NCBI GenBank assembly: GCA_031273075.1
Contig: JAISSM010000016.1
Coordinates: 1-7,278, forward strand
Source of the DNA: Rickettsiales bacterium
Lineage (GTDB): Bacteria > Pseudomonadota > Alphaproteobacteria > Rs-D84
DNA: 7,278 bases
Direction: 5' to 3'
The notes under the pieces are model-generated. The model did no database searches and was not told the origin of the DNA. It saw only the letters and a list, made by a program, of their open reading frames with translations. A program made the position numbers and the translations under genes. Within the stretch, counting starts at the first letter, position 1; each line of letters begins with the position of its first letter. Below are positions 1 to 5,065 of the stretch, in pieces.

Positions 1-200
1 CACGGGACATTCTCGTATCCGGCGCCATAACCGTAACCGTCAGGGTAAGCTGCCGTTAACTGGGTAGTATCATTGTTCCATGCGGTTTTAAGATCGGCGC
101 AGGTGACGGTTTTGCGGCAAAAACTGGCGGCGTGGGCCGAAGGCGCAAGTGCAATGAAGAAGAATGTAATGATTAAAAACTCTTTCAATCCCGATTTCAT
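1..200 (-). CDS. Secreted protein of unknown function, 5' part only
   Basis: Only the first 66 residues are in the window; the gene runs off the left edge. The ATG at 200-198 is preceded by a good Shine-Dalgarno (GGAGAG, about 5 nt upstream), which fixes the start. Residues 1-24 form a classical Sec signal peptide: a charged N-region (K2, K6), a hydrophobic core (roughly FLIITFFFIALA) and an AHA-A cleavage site after A24. The mature protein begins ASFCRK and has two nearby cysteines (C28, C34) that could form a disulfide in the periplasm. A Tyr/Gly-rich stretch (GYGYGAGY) follows at about residues 55-62. I do not recognise the family from this fragment. A surface or pilus-associated protein would fit, but that is a guess. 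It is exported, and the non-coding region at 201-624 is its likely regulatory region. Confidence 0.75.
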   Translation of the reverse strand, partial: MKSGLKEFLIITFFFIALAPSAHAASFCRKTVTCADLKTAWNNDTTQLTAAYPDGYGYGAGYENVP

Positions 201-251
201 TTGGCTCTCCGCTTTTGGCTGTGCCACCCGAAGCCCCTGTCGCCCGAAGCC

Positions 252-278
252 TTGGCGAAGGGTGATTGGCGAAGGGTG
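252..278. repeat. Short tandem direct repeat (2 x 13 nt)
   Basis: TTGGCGAAGGGTG occurs at 252-264 and again at 266-278, a period of 14 nt. A related pair, CCCGAAGCC, lies just to the left at about 228-251. The motif resembles the degenerate GC-rich intergenic repeats common in such genomes. It falls in the presumed 5' leader of the secreted-protein gene. Confidence 0.7.
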
Positions 279-280
279 GC

Positions 281-359
281 CGGCGTGGTCGTGGAAAATG
301 ATTGGAATCAGCTCTGCCCAACCCGTGCTTATTCGACATATTCAGCACAAACCACGCCG
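281..359 (-). other. Possible folded leader RNA with a 9-bp closing stem
   Basis: Positions 281-289 (CGGCGTGGT) are perfectly complementary to 351-359 (ACCACGCCG). Inside lie a 5-bp hairpin (325-329 with 344-348, GTGCT/AGCAC) and a weak 4-bp hairpin (299-302 with 307-310). Together these could make a three-way junction in the minus-strand leader of the secreted-protein gene, about 80-160 nt before its ATG. I do not recognise a known riboswitch core. A 9-bp inverted repeat in a region this size could arise by chance. Confidence 0.25.
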
Positions 360-419
360 ATAAAAGTTATGGGTGTTTTCCGTTCATCCCAAAAAACGGA
401 GCCAATTGAAATTTTTATT

Positions 420-448
420 TTTATATTTTGCCGCGCGCGGCAAACCAA
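420..448 (-). promoter_or_regulatory. Candidate promoter for the secreted-protein gene
   Basis: On the minus strand there is a -35-like TTGGTT (448-443), a 17-nt spacer and a -10-like TATAAA (425-420). The predicted start near 413 would give a leader of about 210 nt. The 18-bp palindrome at 427-444 fills the spacer, as an operator would. The -35 is a weak match, so this is tentative. Confidence 0.3.
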
Positions 449-464
449 GGGTCGCATGCGGCCC
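427..464. repeat. Two adjacent GC-rich palindromes
   Basis: Positions 427-444 are a perfect 18-nt palindrome (TTTGCCGCG/CGCGGCAAA). Positions 449-464 are a 16-nt palindrome around CGCATGCG, perfect except for one T:G pair (452/461). Their centres lie 21 bp apart, about two helical turns. Neither is followed by a T-run, so they do not look like intrinsic terminators. Their symmetry fits a pair of dimer-binding operator sites. Confidence 0.6.
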
Positions 465-624
465 TGTCAAGCCCGCATTGATTCCTTGTTGAGCGCGGAA
501 TCTGCAACCTTAAATAAAAACGCAATATGATTTTTTCCACTAACCATGCTGCTGACGCTGTCGGCGCTGATAAAATTCTAGAAAATCCCCGCCCCCCAGT
601 CAAGCACTTTTTCGGTATGGCCTA

Positions 625-670
625 AGTTCCCCCGGGCAGAGCCAAAGTTCCCCTCTATGGAGGGGAACTT
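625..670. repeat. Palindromic repeat copy 1, at the 3' end of the DUF559 gene
   Basis: 645-655 (AAGTTCCCCTC) and 660-670 (GAGGGGAACTT) are perfect 11-nt inverted arms around a TATG loop. With the preceding AGTTCCC...GGCAGAGCC, positions 625-665 match 1061-1101 at 37 of 41 positions, so a direct repeat brackets the DUF559 gene. The stop codon of that gene (TAA on the minus strand, 671-669) uses the outer edge of this palindrome. Unlike the other copies it lacks the downstream GC hairpin and the CGGGGTGGTT tail. Confidence 0.9.
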
Positions 671-1049
671 ATGCAACGCCAAGACGGTCTTCCAAAAAAG
701 CAAATACGTTTTTCGGATTTTTCAGCACAGATTCCGCAGAGATATGCACGACGGTCAAATTCAAACTTTTTAGATACTCGTCGCGTTTCGCATCGTACGC
801 GCCCTTCCACTCATGTGTCATTTTATCGTCAATTTCAATCACCAATTTATGGCTTGCGCAAAAAAAATCCACCATATAGTTCCCTATAACTTTCTGTCGG
901 TCAAAATCCAATCCATTAAGTTTCTTGTTCTTGATTTCCTTCCATAACAACGCCTCCGGCAAACTGCCGGCCTTGCGCAACCCTTTCGCCCGATTTGTTA
1001 AACCGGGATTGAACGGCAGAGAATGGTATGTTTTTGTTTGTCTTTGCAT
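669..1049 (-). CDS. DUF559 family endonuclease-like protein (Vsr-related)
   Basis: A 126-residue protein of the DUF559/COG2852 family, which has a restriction-endonuclease-like fold related to the very-short-patch repair nuclease Vsr. The visible family pattern runs LPFNPGL (11-17), PEALLWKEIKNKKLNG (31-46), DFDRQKVIGNYMVDFFC (48-64) and KLVIEIDDKMTHE (68-80). Probable active-site residues are E32, D61, E72 and D74. Most relatives have a Gly in IExDG and a shorter link to the His; here it reads IEIDDKMTH, one residue longer, so activity is uncertain. The start at 1049 matches the usual family N-terminus about 10 residues before LPFNP. The frame stays open upstream to 1259, but that part only translates the repeats. 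There is no clear Shine-Dalgarno. The gene lies between copies 1 and 2 of a palindromic repeat, and its stop falls in copy 1. No methylase or other restriction partner is visible. Confidence 0.85.
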   Translation of the reverse strand: MQRQTKTYHSLPFNPGLTNRAKGLRKAGSLPEALLWKEIKNKKLNGLDFDRQKVIGNYMVDFFCASHKLVIEIDDKMTHEWKGAYDAKRDEYLKSLNLTVVHISAESVLKNPKNVFAFLEDRLGVA

Positions 1050-1060
1050 TTGGCGCTTAT

Positions 1061-1124
1061 AGTTCCCTAAGGCAGAGCCCAAGTTCCCCTCTATGGAGGG
1101 GTGGCGCGAAGCGCCGGGGTGGTT
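1061..1124. repeat. Palindromic repeat copy 2, with GC hairpin
   Basis: AAGTTCCCCTC (1081-1091), TATG, GAGGGG (1096-1101) form the core hairpin. A second hairpin follows, GGCGC (1103-1107), loop GAA, GCGCC (1111-1115), and then the tail CGGGGTGGTT (1115-1124). Positions 1072-1124 are repeated at 1135-1187 with a period of exactly 63 nt. The copy lies just upstream of the DUF559 start codon. Confidence 0.9.
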
Positions 1125-1134
1125 GTGCGGGTTT

Positions 1135-1187
1135 GCAGAGCGCAAGTTCCCCTCTATGGAGGGGTGCCCCGAAGGGGCGGGGTGGTT
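1135..1187. repeat. Palindromic repeat copy 3, direct repeat of copy 2
   Basis: GCAGAG at 1135 is followed by the core AAGTTCCCCTC (1144-1154), TATG, GAGGGG (1159-1164). The second hairpin is GCCCC (1166-1170), loop GAA, GGGGC (1174-1178), then CGGGGTGGTT (1178-1187). Relative to copy 2, two stem positions differ and their partners changed too, so pairing is preserved. Confidence 0.9.
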
Positions 1188-1213
1188 GGACAAACAAGCA
1201 CATCTGTTTGACG

Positions 1214-1271
1214 AACCACCCCGTCTTGCTCGCCTGCGGCTCGCAATCCACCCCTCCATAGAGGGGAACTT
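1214..1271. repeat. Palindromic repeat copy 4, inverted relative to copies 2 and 3
   Basis: Read on the minus strand this has the same order: AAGTTCCCCTC (1271-1261), TATG, GAGGGG (1256-1251), a longer central hairpin (TTGC/GCAA and GCC/GGC pairs within 1225-1245) and the tail CGGGGTGGTT (1223-1214). Together with copy 3 it forms a 128-nt inverted pair (1144-1271). The two tails face each other across a short centre, and CAAAC (1191-1195) with GTTTG (1206-1210) extends the pairing. Its outer end lies 2 nt past the accDA stop codon. Confidence 0.9.
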
Positions 1272-1273
1272 TA

Positions 1274-3019
1274 TTATTCTTCCCCGCCCACCGTTATCTC
1301 CACGTCCCTTGTCATTGCGAAGAATTTTTTCGCGCGCGCGCCGGGAAGCGCGGCCGGGTCTATTTCTTGAAGCTCTTTAAGGTTCCGCATTATCGCGTCG
1401 CCCAAAAGTTCCATCGTCGTCTGCCAATCGTTATGCGCGCCGCCCGACGGCTCGTTCACGATTTCGTCTATCGTATTCAGCGCGTACAGATCGCCCGCCG
1501 TCAATTTAAGCGCCCCGGCCGCCGCATCCGCGAACTTGTTGTCTTTCCACAATATCGACGCGCATGATTCCGGCGCGATGACGGAATAGATCGCGTTCTC
1601 CATCATCAATATCCGATCCCCGGTCGCGATCGCGATCGCGCCGCCGGATCCGCCCTGCCCGACTATGACCGAAACGAACGGCGTGGCGATCGAAAGCCCG
1701 GTTTGAATGCATCGCGCGACGGCTTCGGCCTGGCCGCGCTCTTCGGCTTCGCGGCCCGCGTTCGCGCCCGTGGTATCGACAAGGCTTATTACCGGAAGGC
1801 CGAATTTTTCACCCAGACGCATAAGGCGCGCCGCCTTGCGATATCCCTCCGGATTTGGCATTCCGAACCGATGCGTCTGGCGCGTTTCAAGATTGCGGCC
1901 CAATTCCGTTCCGATAAGCATCGCCGGGATCCCGCAAAAATAGCACGGCCCGCCTATCAGCGCCGGATCTTCCGCGAACCGTCTGTCTCCCGCAAGCGGC
2001 GTGAAATTTTGGCACAGTCCCGCCGCATAGTCCAAAAAGTGCGGCCGGTTTTCATTCCGCGCAAGCATGACTTTTTCATACGACTCCGACACCTCGGCCC
2101 CGTCCTTGTCCCGGTGGCGCCCGCCGTGCCTGCGCGTTTCCGGAACCGGCACGGGCGGCGCGGAGATTTTCGGCTCCTCCGAAGGGGCGCGGCGCGCAAG
2201 GATCGACAACACCGTGCCGATCGTTTCGCGCAGATCCTTCCGCTTGCACACTATGTCGACCATTCCGTGGTCGTAAAGATAATTCGCGGTCTGGAAATCG
2301 GGGGGAAGTTTTTCGCGCAGATTCTGTTCTATGACGCGGCGCCCGGCGAAACCTATGCGCGCGCCCGCCTCCGCTATATGGATATCGCCCAGCATTGCGA
2401 ACGACGCCGTCACGCCGCCGTACGTCGGATCGGCGAGAACGACTATATAGGGCAATTTCGCCGCAGAAAGCTTGTCCACGGCGGCCACGGTCCGCGCCAT
2501 CTGCATAAGGGCAAGGATATTCTCCTGCATGCGCGCGCCGCCGGAACTCGTGATCATGACATACGCGCGCCCCTCCGACGCGGCGTGATTCATGGACGCT
2601 ATGATCCCGTCGCCGACGGACCGCCCCATGGAGCCCATCATGAATTCCCCGTGCAGAACGCCGATCGTCGCGTCTATGCCGTTGATTTTTCCGTCCGCGG
2701 CGGCGAACGCGTCTTTCATGTGCGTGTCTTCGCGCGCGTCGGCCAGCCTTTCGGAGTAAGGGATGCGGTCGACAAAACCCAACGGATCATCCCCTGCGAT
2801 AGGCATCGGAATATCCGTGTAATTCTTGTCGTCGAACAAAAGGGCGTACCTTTGGGTCGGGGTCATCGGGAACGCGTGGCCGCAAAACGGACACACGCGG
2901 AAGTTGTCGCGATAGTCCTTGTAATAGACAAGCCTGTCGCAACTGCTGCATTTAAGCCATAAAAGCCGTTTAATGGAATCATACCGCGTATGAACGCGGC
3001 TGAAAATCCTTTTTATCAT
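1274..3019 (-). CDS. accDA: Fused acetyl-CoA carboxylase carboxyltransferase, beta + alpha subunits
   Basis: A 581-residue protein that joins both carboxyltransferase subunits, which transfer the carboxyl group from carboxybiotin to acetyl-CoA to make malonyl-CoA in the cytosol, the first step of fatty acid synthesis. Residues 1 to about 280 are AccD: a C4 zinc finger (C24, C27, C43, C46), SSGGARMQE from 158 and DPTYGGVTASFAMLGD at 197-212. A charged Pro/Arg-rich linker spans about 280-312. Residues 313-581 are AccA: PEGYRKAARLM (390-400), DTTGANAGREAEERGQ (415-430), GQGGSGGA (454-461) and APESCASILWKD (482-493). The N-terminal helical segment usual in separate AccA is missing. Most proteobacteria keep the two genes apart. 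The ATG overlaps the HU-like stop (ATGA), with AAAGAG as a modest ribosome site. No biotin carboxylase or carrier gene is in view. The reading is continuous, with no frameshift. Confidence 0.95.
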   Translation of the reverse strand: MIKRIFSRVHTRYDSIKRLLWLKCSSCDRLVYYKDYRDNFRVCPFCGHAFPMTPTQRYALLFDDKNYTDIPMPIAGDDPLGFVDRIPYSERLADAREDTHMKDAFAAADGKINGIDATIGVLHGEFMMGSMGRSVGDGIIASMNHAASEGRAYVMITSSGGARMQENILALMQMARTVAAVDKLSAAKLPYIVVLADPTYGGVTASFAMLGDIHIAEAGARIGFAGRRVIEQNLREKLPPDFQTANYLYDHGMVDIVCKRKDLRETIGTVLSILARRAPSEEPKISAPPVPVPETRRHGGRHRDKDGAEVSESYEKVMLARNENRPHFLDYAAGLCQNFTPLAGDRRFAEDPALIGGPCYFCGIPAMLIGTELGRNLETRQTHRFGMPNPEGYRKAARLMRLGEKFGLPVISLVDTTGANAGREAEERGQAEAVARCIQTGLSIATPFVSVIVGQGGSGGAIAIATGDRILMMENAIYSVIAPESCASILWKDNKFADAAAGALKLTAGDLYALNTIDEIVNEPSGGAHNDWQTTMELLGDAIMRNLKELQEIDPAALPGARAKKFFAMTRDVEITVGGEE

Positions 3020-3294
3020 TGGTTTATCTCTTTGGTAAGTTTCGCGGACGGGCGGAATTTCACGGTCCGGCCGGCGGCCACTGCGACGCGTTCGCGGGTT
3101 TTGGGATTGAATCCGATTTTGGTCATGCGGGCGCGCGGCTGAAACACGCCGAACCCGCGCAGTTCCACCCTGTCGCCCTCGGCCACCGCTTCCATAAGCC
3201 GGCCGAATACGCTGTCGGTTATAGAGGCCGCGGATTCGGCGGTCATATTTTTGAATTGAACTTGAACGCTTCGGACAAGATCGGCGCGCTTCAT
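3016..3294 (-). CDS. HU/IHF family DNA-binding protein, IHF-beta-like
   Basis: A 92-residue nucleoid protein of usual family length. An N-terminal helical dimerisation region (about 1-40) leads to EGDRVELRGFGVF (39-51), the most IHF-beta-like part, then the DNA-binding beta arm (about 52-75) with the intercalating proline in FNPKT (P64). The C-terminus, VKFRPSAKLTKEIN, matches the usual FKPGKxLK ending. Most relatives read GRNPxTG at the arm tip; here it is GFNPKTRE, so an arginine and a glycine are replaced, which may alter bending or specificity. Its start overlaps the lgt stop and its stop overlaps the accDA start, both as ATGA, so translation of the three is probably coupled. It should act as a dimer that bends DNA. 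Whether it pairs with an IHF-alpha or with itself cannot be seen. Confidence 0.9.
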   Translation of the reverse strand: MKRADLVRSVQVQFKNMTAESAASITDSVFGRLMEAVAEGDRVELRGFGVFQPRARMTKIGFNPKTRERVAVAAGRTVKFRPSAKLTKEINQ

Positions 3295-4088
3295 GAATTT
3301 TCCCGTGTTTTCAATCCATTATATAACATGAATATCCCGATTGCAATCATAAACAGGGATAACAGCATCCCCATGGTGATCCATGTCGTCCCGAATAAAA
3401 ATCCGATTTGAACGTCGGGCGCGCGATATTGCTCGCATATGGTGCGGAATATGCCATAGCATATCCCGAATACGCCGGACAACGCCCCCGCCCTTTCCCT
3501 TAATTTCGTCCGCCAAAGCACGGCCATTATGATGAAAAGAAGAATTCCTTCGGACGCGGCCTCGTACAAGGGACTCGGGTGGCGCGGCGTCTGATCCAAT
3601 GCCCCGGCGAACACGACGCCCAAGGCGCTGTCCGTCGCGCGCCCCATGACTTCCATATTTATAAAGTTGGCGATGCGCCCGAAAAACAGCCCTATCGGTC
3701 CCGCGACGGCCATCTTGTCAAGAATATGAAGACCGCCCCGCCCGGACTTTGCGAACAGAAACGCCGCGACGACCGCGCCGAGAAGACCTCCGTGAAACGC
3801 CATGCCGCCGTTCCATACCATAAAAATCTCCATGGGATTCTCCATAAAGAAAGGCAGATTGTAAAACAGAACGTAACCGAGACGCCCGCCGAGTATGATC
3901 CCGACGACTACATAAGTGAACAAATCGTCCCAATACTTTTTCTCCAACTTTTCGCCGCTGGATACCGATAATTTTTTGCAAAGCCATAATCCGATCACGA
4001 ACGCCAAAATATACGCGATCGCATACCACCGAATCTCCAACCCGAACAGATCCGCGGCCACCGGCGAAATAGGTTTTACCAAAATCAT
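3291..4088 (-). CDS. lgt: Prolipoprotein diacylglyceryl transferase
   Basis: A 265-residue inner-membrane enzyme that moves a diacylglyceryl group from phosphatidylglycerol to the lipobox cysteine of prolipoproteins, the first step of lipoprotein maturation. Several hydrophobic segments are visible (about 22-38, 57-77, 92-113, 128-145, 181-192, 202-215, 232-255). Family motifs in order are GGRLGYVLFYN (67-77), NGGMAFHGGLLG (93-104, H99), the Lgt signature GRIANFINMEVMG (137-149, R138), HPSPLYEA (170-177) and EQYRAPD (219-225, R222). R138 and R222 occupy the places of the essential arginines R143 and R239 of E. coli. Length is slightly short for the family but complete. The ATG at 4088 has AGGG about 9 nt upstream. 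It is first in a three-gene operon, and its stop overlaps the next start. Confidence 0.97.
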   Translation of the reverse strand: MILVKPISPVAADLFGLEIRWYAIAYILAFVIGLWLCKKLSVSSGEKLEKKYWDDLFTYVVVGIILGGRLGYVLFYNLPFFMENPMEIFMVWNGGMAFHGGLLGAVVAAFLFAKSGRGGLHILDKMAVAGPIGLFFGRIANFINMEVMGRATDSALGVVFAGALDQTPRHPSPLYEAASEGILLFIIMAVLWRTKLRERAGALSGVFGICYGIFRTICEQYRAPDVQIGFLFGTTWITMGMLLSLFMIAIGIFMLYNGLKTRENS

Positions 4089-4089
4089 C

Positions 4090-4119
4090 TTGAAATGCCC
4101 TGGGCGTCTATGCTATATT
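4090..4119 (+). promoter_or_regulatory. Promoter of the BI-1 family gene and ferredoxin
   Basis: -35 TTGAAA (4090-4095), an 18-nt spacer and -10 TATATT (4114-4119) with an extended TGC before the -10. A start near 4126 gives a short leader that ends in the strong ribosome site AAGGAG (4133-4138), 5 nt before the ATG at 4144. Confidence 0.65.
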
Positions 4120-4121
4120 CC

Positions 4122-4150
4122 ATGGTATAAGAAAGGAGTTTGTATGTCAA
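4122..4150 (-). promoter_or_regulatory. Candidate promoter of the lgt operon
   Basis: On the minus strand a perfect TTGACA (4150-4145) lies over the first codons of the divergent gene. A -10 may be TACCAT (4127-4122, 17-nt spacer) or TATACC (4129-4124, 15-nt spacer). Transcription would begin near 4115, leaving a leader of about 27 nt before lgt. It overlaps the opposing promoter. Confidence 0.5.
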
Positions 4151-4806
4151 CGTTCTTGAAAAAAGTTTTTGCGATTATGTTCGCCGCGGTGGGCGTAAGC
4201 GCCGTCGCGTCGTACGCGACCTTAAGGTGGGGCCTGCCCTTGGTATTTACGGAAACGGGCCTGTCGCCGCTGTTCTACCTTGCAATGTTCGGCGGATTGG
4301 GGCTGTCGATATTCACCCAGATCCGCATCTTTCATATGCGGCCGCAAACGGGGGCGCTTTTATTGGGAATATATTCCGTCCTTATGGGATTCGTGATGAC
4401 GCCTTTGATCGCGGTGTCGCTGTCGATAAATCCGGTGTCGATCTTGCAGGCGTTTTTCATCGCGGCCTTGATGTTCGGATGCATGGCCCTGTTCGGATAT
4501 AAAACCCTGGCGGACTTGTCGGGCATGGGGATATTTTTGTTTTTGGGCATGATAGGCCTTTTGCTTACGGGAATGGTTTCGATGATATGGCCGCTTGGAA
4601 GCACGGCGGCGACGATAATATCCGCGATCGGCGTCTTGGTGTTCGCATTGTTCACGGCGTACGATATGCAGTTCCTTAAAAACGCGTTCACGACGGCGGA
4701 TAAATCACAAACCGATCAACTCGCGGTACTGGGGGCGTTGCACCTTTACATATCGTTCATCGCGATGTTTCAGTATGTGCTAAGCCTTCTCAATAACAAT
4801 AGATAA
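4144..4806 (+). CDS. Bax inhibitor-1 (BI-1/YccA/TMBIM) family membrane protein
   Basis: A 220-residue integral membrane protein with about seven hydrophobic segments (near 9-25, 42-60, 70-92, 100-120, 126-147, 155-172, 194-214). Bacterial members such as YccA and YetJ are linked to FtsH protease control or to proton-sensitive calcium leak. Family features are the TM4-TM5 block FFIAALMFGCMALFGYKT (104-121) and TAYDMQ (171-176, D174). The last segment reads GALHLYISFIAMF (197-209), where many relatives have GALxLYLDFINLF, so the usual aspartate there is a serine. The ATG at 4144 is chosen over an upstream in-frame ATG at 3916 because AAGGAG lies 5 nt before it and the longer form would overlap lgt on the other strand. 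It is probably co-transcribed with the ferredoxin gene 16 nt downstream. Specific function is uncertain. Confidence 0.9.
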   Translation: MSTFLKKVFAIMFAAVGVSAVASYATLRWGLPLVFTETGLSPLFYLAMFGGLGLSIFTQIRIFHMRPQTGALLLGIYSVLMGFVMTPLIAVSLSINPVSILQAFFIAALMFGCMALFGYKTLADLSGMGIFLFLGMIGLLLTGMVSMIWPLGSTAATIISAIGVLVFALFTAYDMQFLKNAFTTADKSQTDQLAVLGALHLYISFIAMFQYVLSLLNNNR

Positions 4807-4822
4807 ACATAAGGAAAAAATC

Positions 4823-5002
4823 ATGGCATATAAAATAGACTCTTCGAAGTGCGTCGGATGCGGCGCGTGCGCGGCGGTTTGCCAAATGTTCAACGCGGCA
4901 AAGCCCGGGGAAAACGGCAAATTCACGATAGACCCGGCTCTGTGTCAGGATTGCGGCGCGTGCCTGAACGCCTGCCCGATGGAAGCAATATCCAAACTGT
5001 AA
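4823..5002 (+). CDS. 2[4Fe-4S] ferredoxin, clostridial type
   Basis: A 59-residue soluble electron carrier. Two cluster motifs are present: C10-x2-C13-x2-C16-x3-C20 and C41-x2-C44-x2-C47-x3-C51-P. In the canonical arrangement the first three cysteines of each motif plus the last cysteine of the other bind one cluster. The first motif ends CQ where CP is usual, while the second keeps the proline. Ribosome site AAGGA (4811-4815) lies 7 nt before the ATG. Length, spacing and the acidic C-terminal part agree with short low-potential ferredoxins used by pyruvate:ferredoxin oxidoreductase, hydrogenase or similar enzymes, none of which is in this window. It follows the BI-1 gene by 16 nt and probably shares its transcript. 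Its presence points to anaerobic or microaerobic metabolism, which is an inference. Confidence 0.95.
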   Translation: MAYKIDSSKCVGCGACAAVCQMFNAAKPGENGKFTIDPALCQDCGACLNACPMEAISKL

Positions 5003-5009
5003 ATAGAAC

Positions 5010-5031
5010 TACGGGCTTTATCTGACCCGTA
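5010..5031 (+). terminator. Weak hairpin after the ferredoxin gene
   Basis: TACGGG (5010-5015) pairs with CCCGTA (5026-5031) across a 10-nt loop. There is no T-run, as the next bases are the -35 TTGACA of the kinase promoter. It may protect the 3' end or give partial termination only. Confidence 0.3.
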
Positions 5032-5059
5032 TTGACAAAATTATATTTTATAATATAAT
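5032..5059 (+). promoter_or_regulatory. Near-consensus sigma-70 type promoter of the kinase gene
   Basis: A perfect -35 TTGACA (5032-5037) and a perfect -10 TATAAT (5054-5059) are separated by 16 nt of AT-rich DNA. A second TATAAT at 5049-5054 is badly spaced. The start of transcription should fall at about 5065-5067, on top of the kinase start codon. Confidence 0.85.
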
Positions 5060-5065
5060 TGTGTT

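Larger units (their letters stand above)
201..624. other. Non-coding region upstream of the secreted-protein gene
   Basis: No reading frame here has a convincing Shine-Dalgarno site or a recognisable protein. The open frames across 201-603 on both strands overlap one another and encode Arg/Pro-rich composition typical of repeats. The region holds a 13-nt tandem duplication (252-278), a possible folded leader (281-359), an AT-rich tract (408-428), two adjacent GC palindromes (427-464) and a weak minus-strand promoter candidate. Positions 465-624 show nothing I can name. Confidence 0.6.

Noticed and set aside
201..603. Several short open frames on both strands left of the repeat island
   Set aside because: They overlap each other and the palindromes, lack ribosome sites and show repeat-like composition.
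1050..1259. 70-residue in-frame extension upstream of the DUF559 protein
   Set aside because: It translates only the palindromic repeats (HPSIEGNL twice, because the 63-nt period is a multiple of three). The family N-terminus begins at 1049.
625..1271. CRISPR array
   Set aside because: Only four copies, in mixed orientation, with unequal distances and no unique spacers of constant length. The units are internally palindromic and no cas gene is present.
1703..2962. Long plus-strand open frame (419 codons) opposite accDA
   Set aside because: Arg/His-rich composition and no recognisable domain. It is the antisense shadow of a GC-rich real gene.
3916..4143. Earlier in-frame ATG for the BI-1 family gene
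   Set aside because: It would overlap lgt on the opposite strand by over 170 nt and add a non-hydrophobic, non-family stretch. AAGGAG lies exactly before the ATG at 4144.
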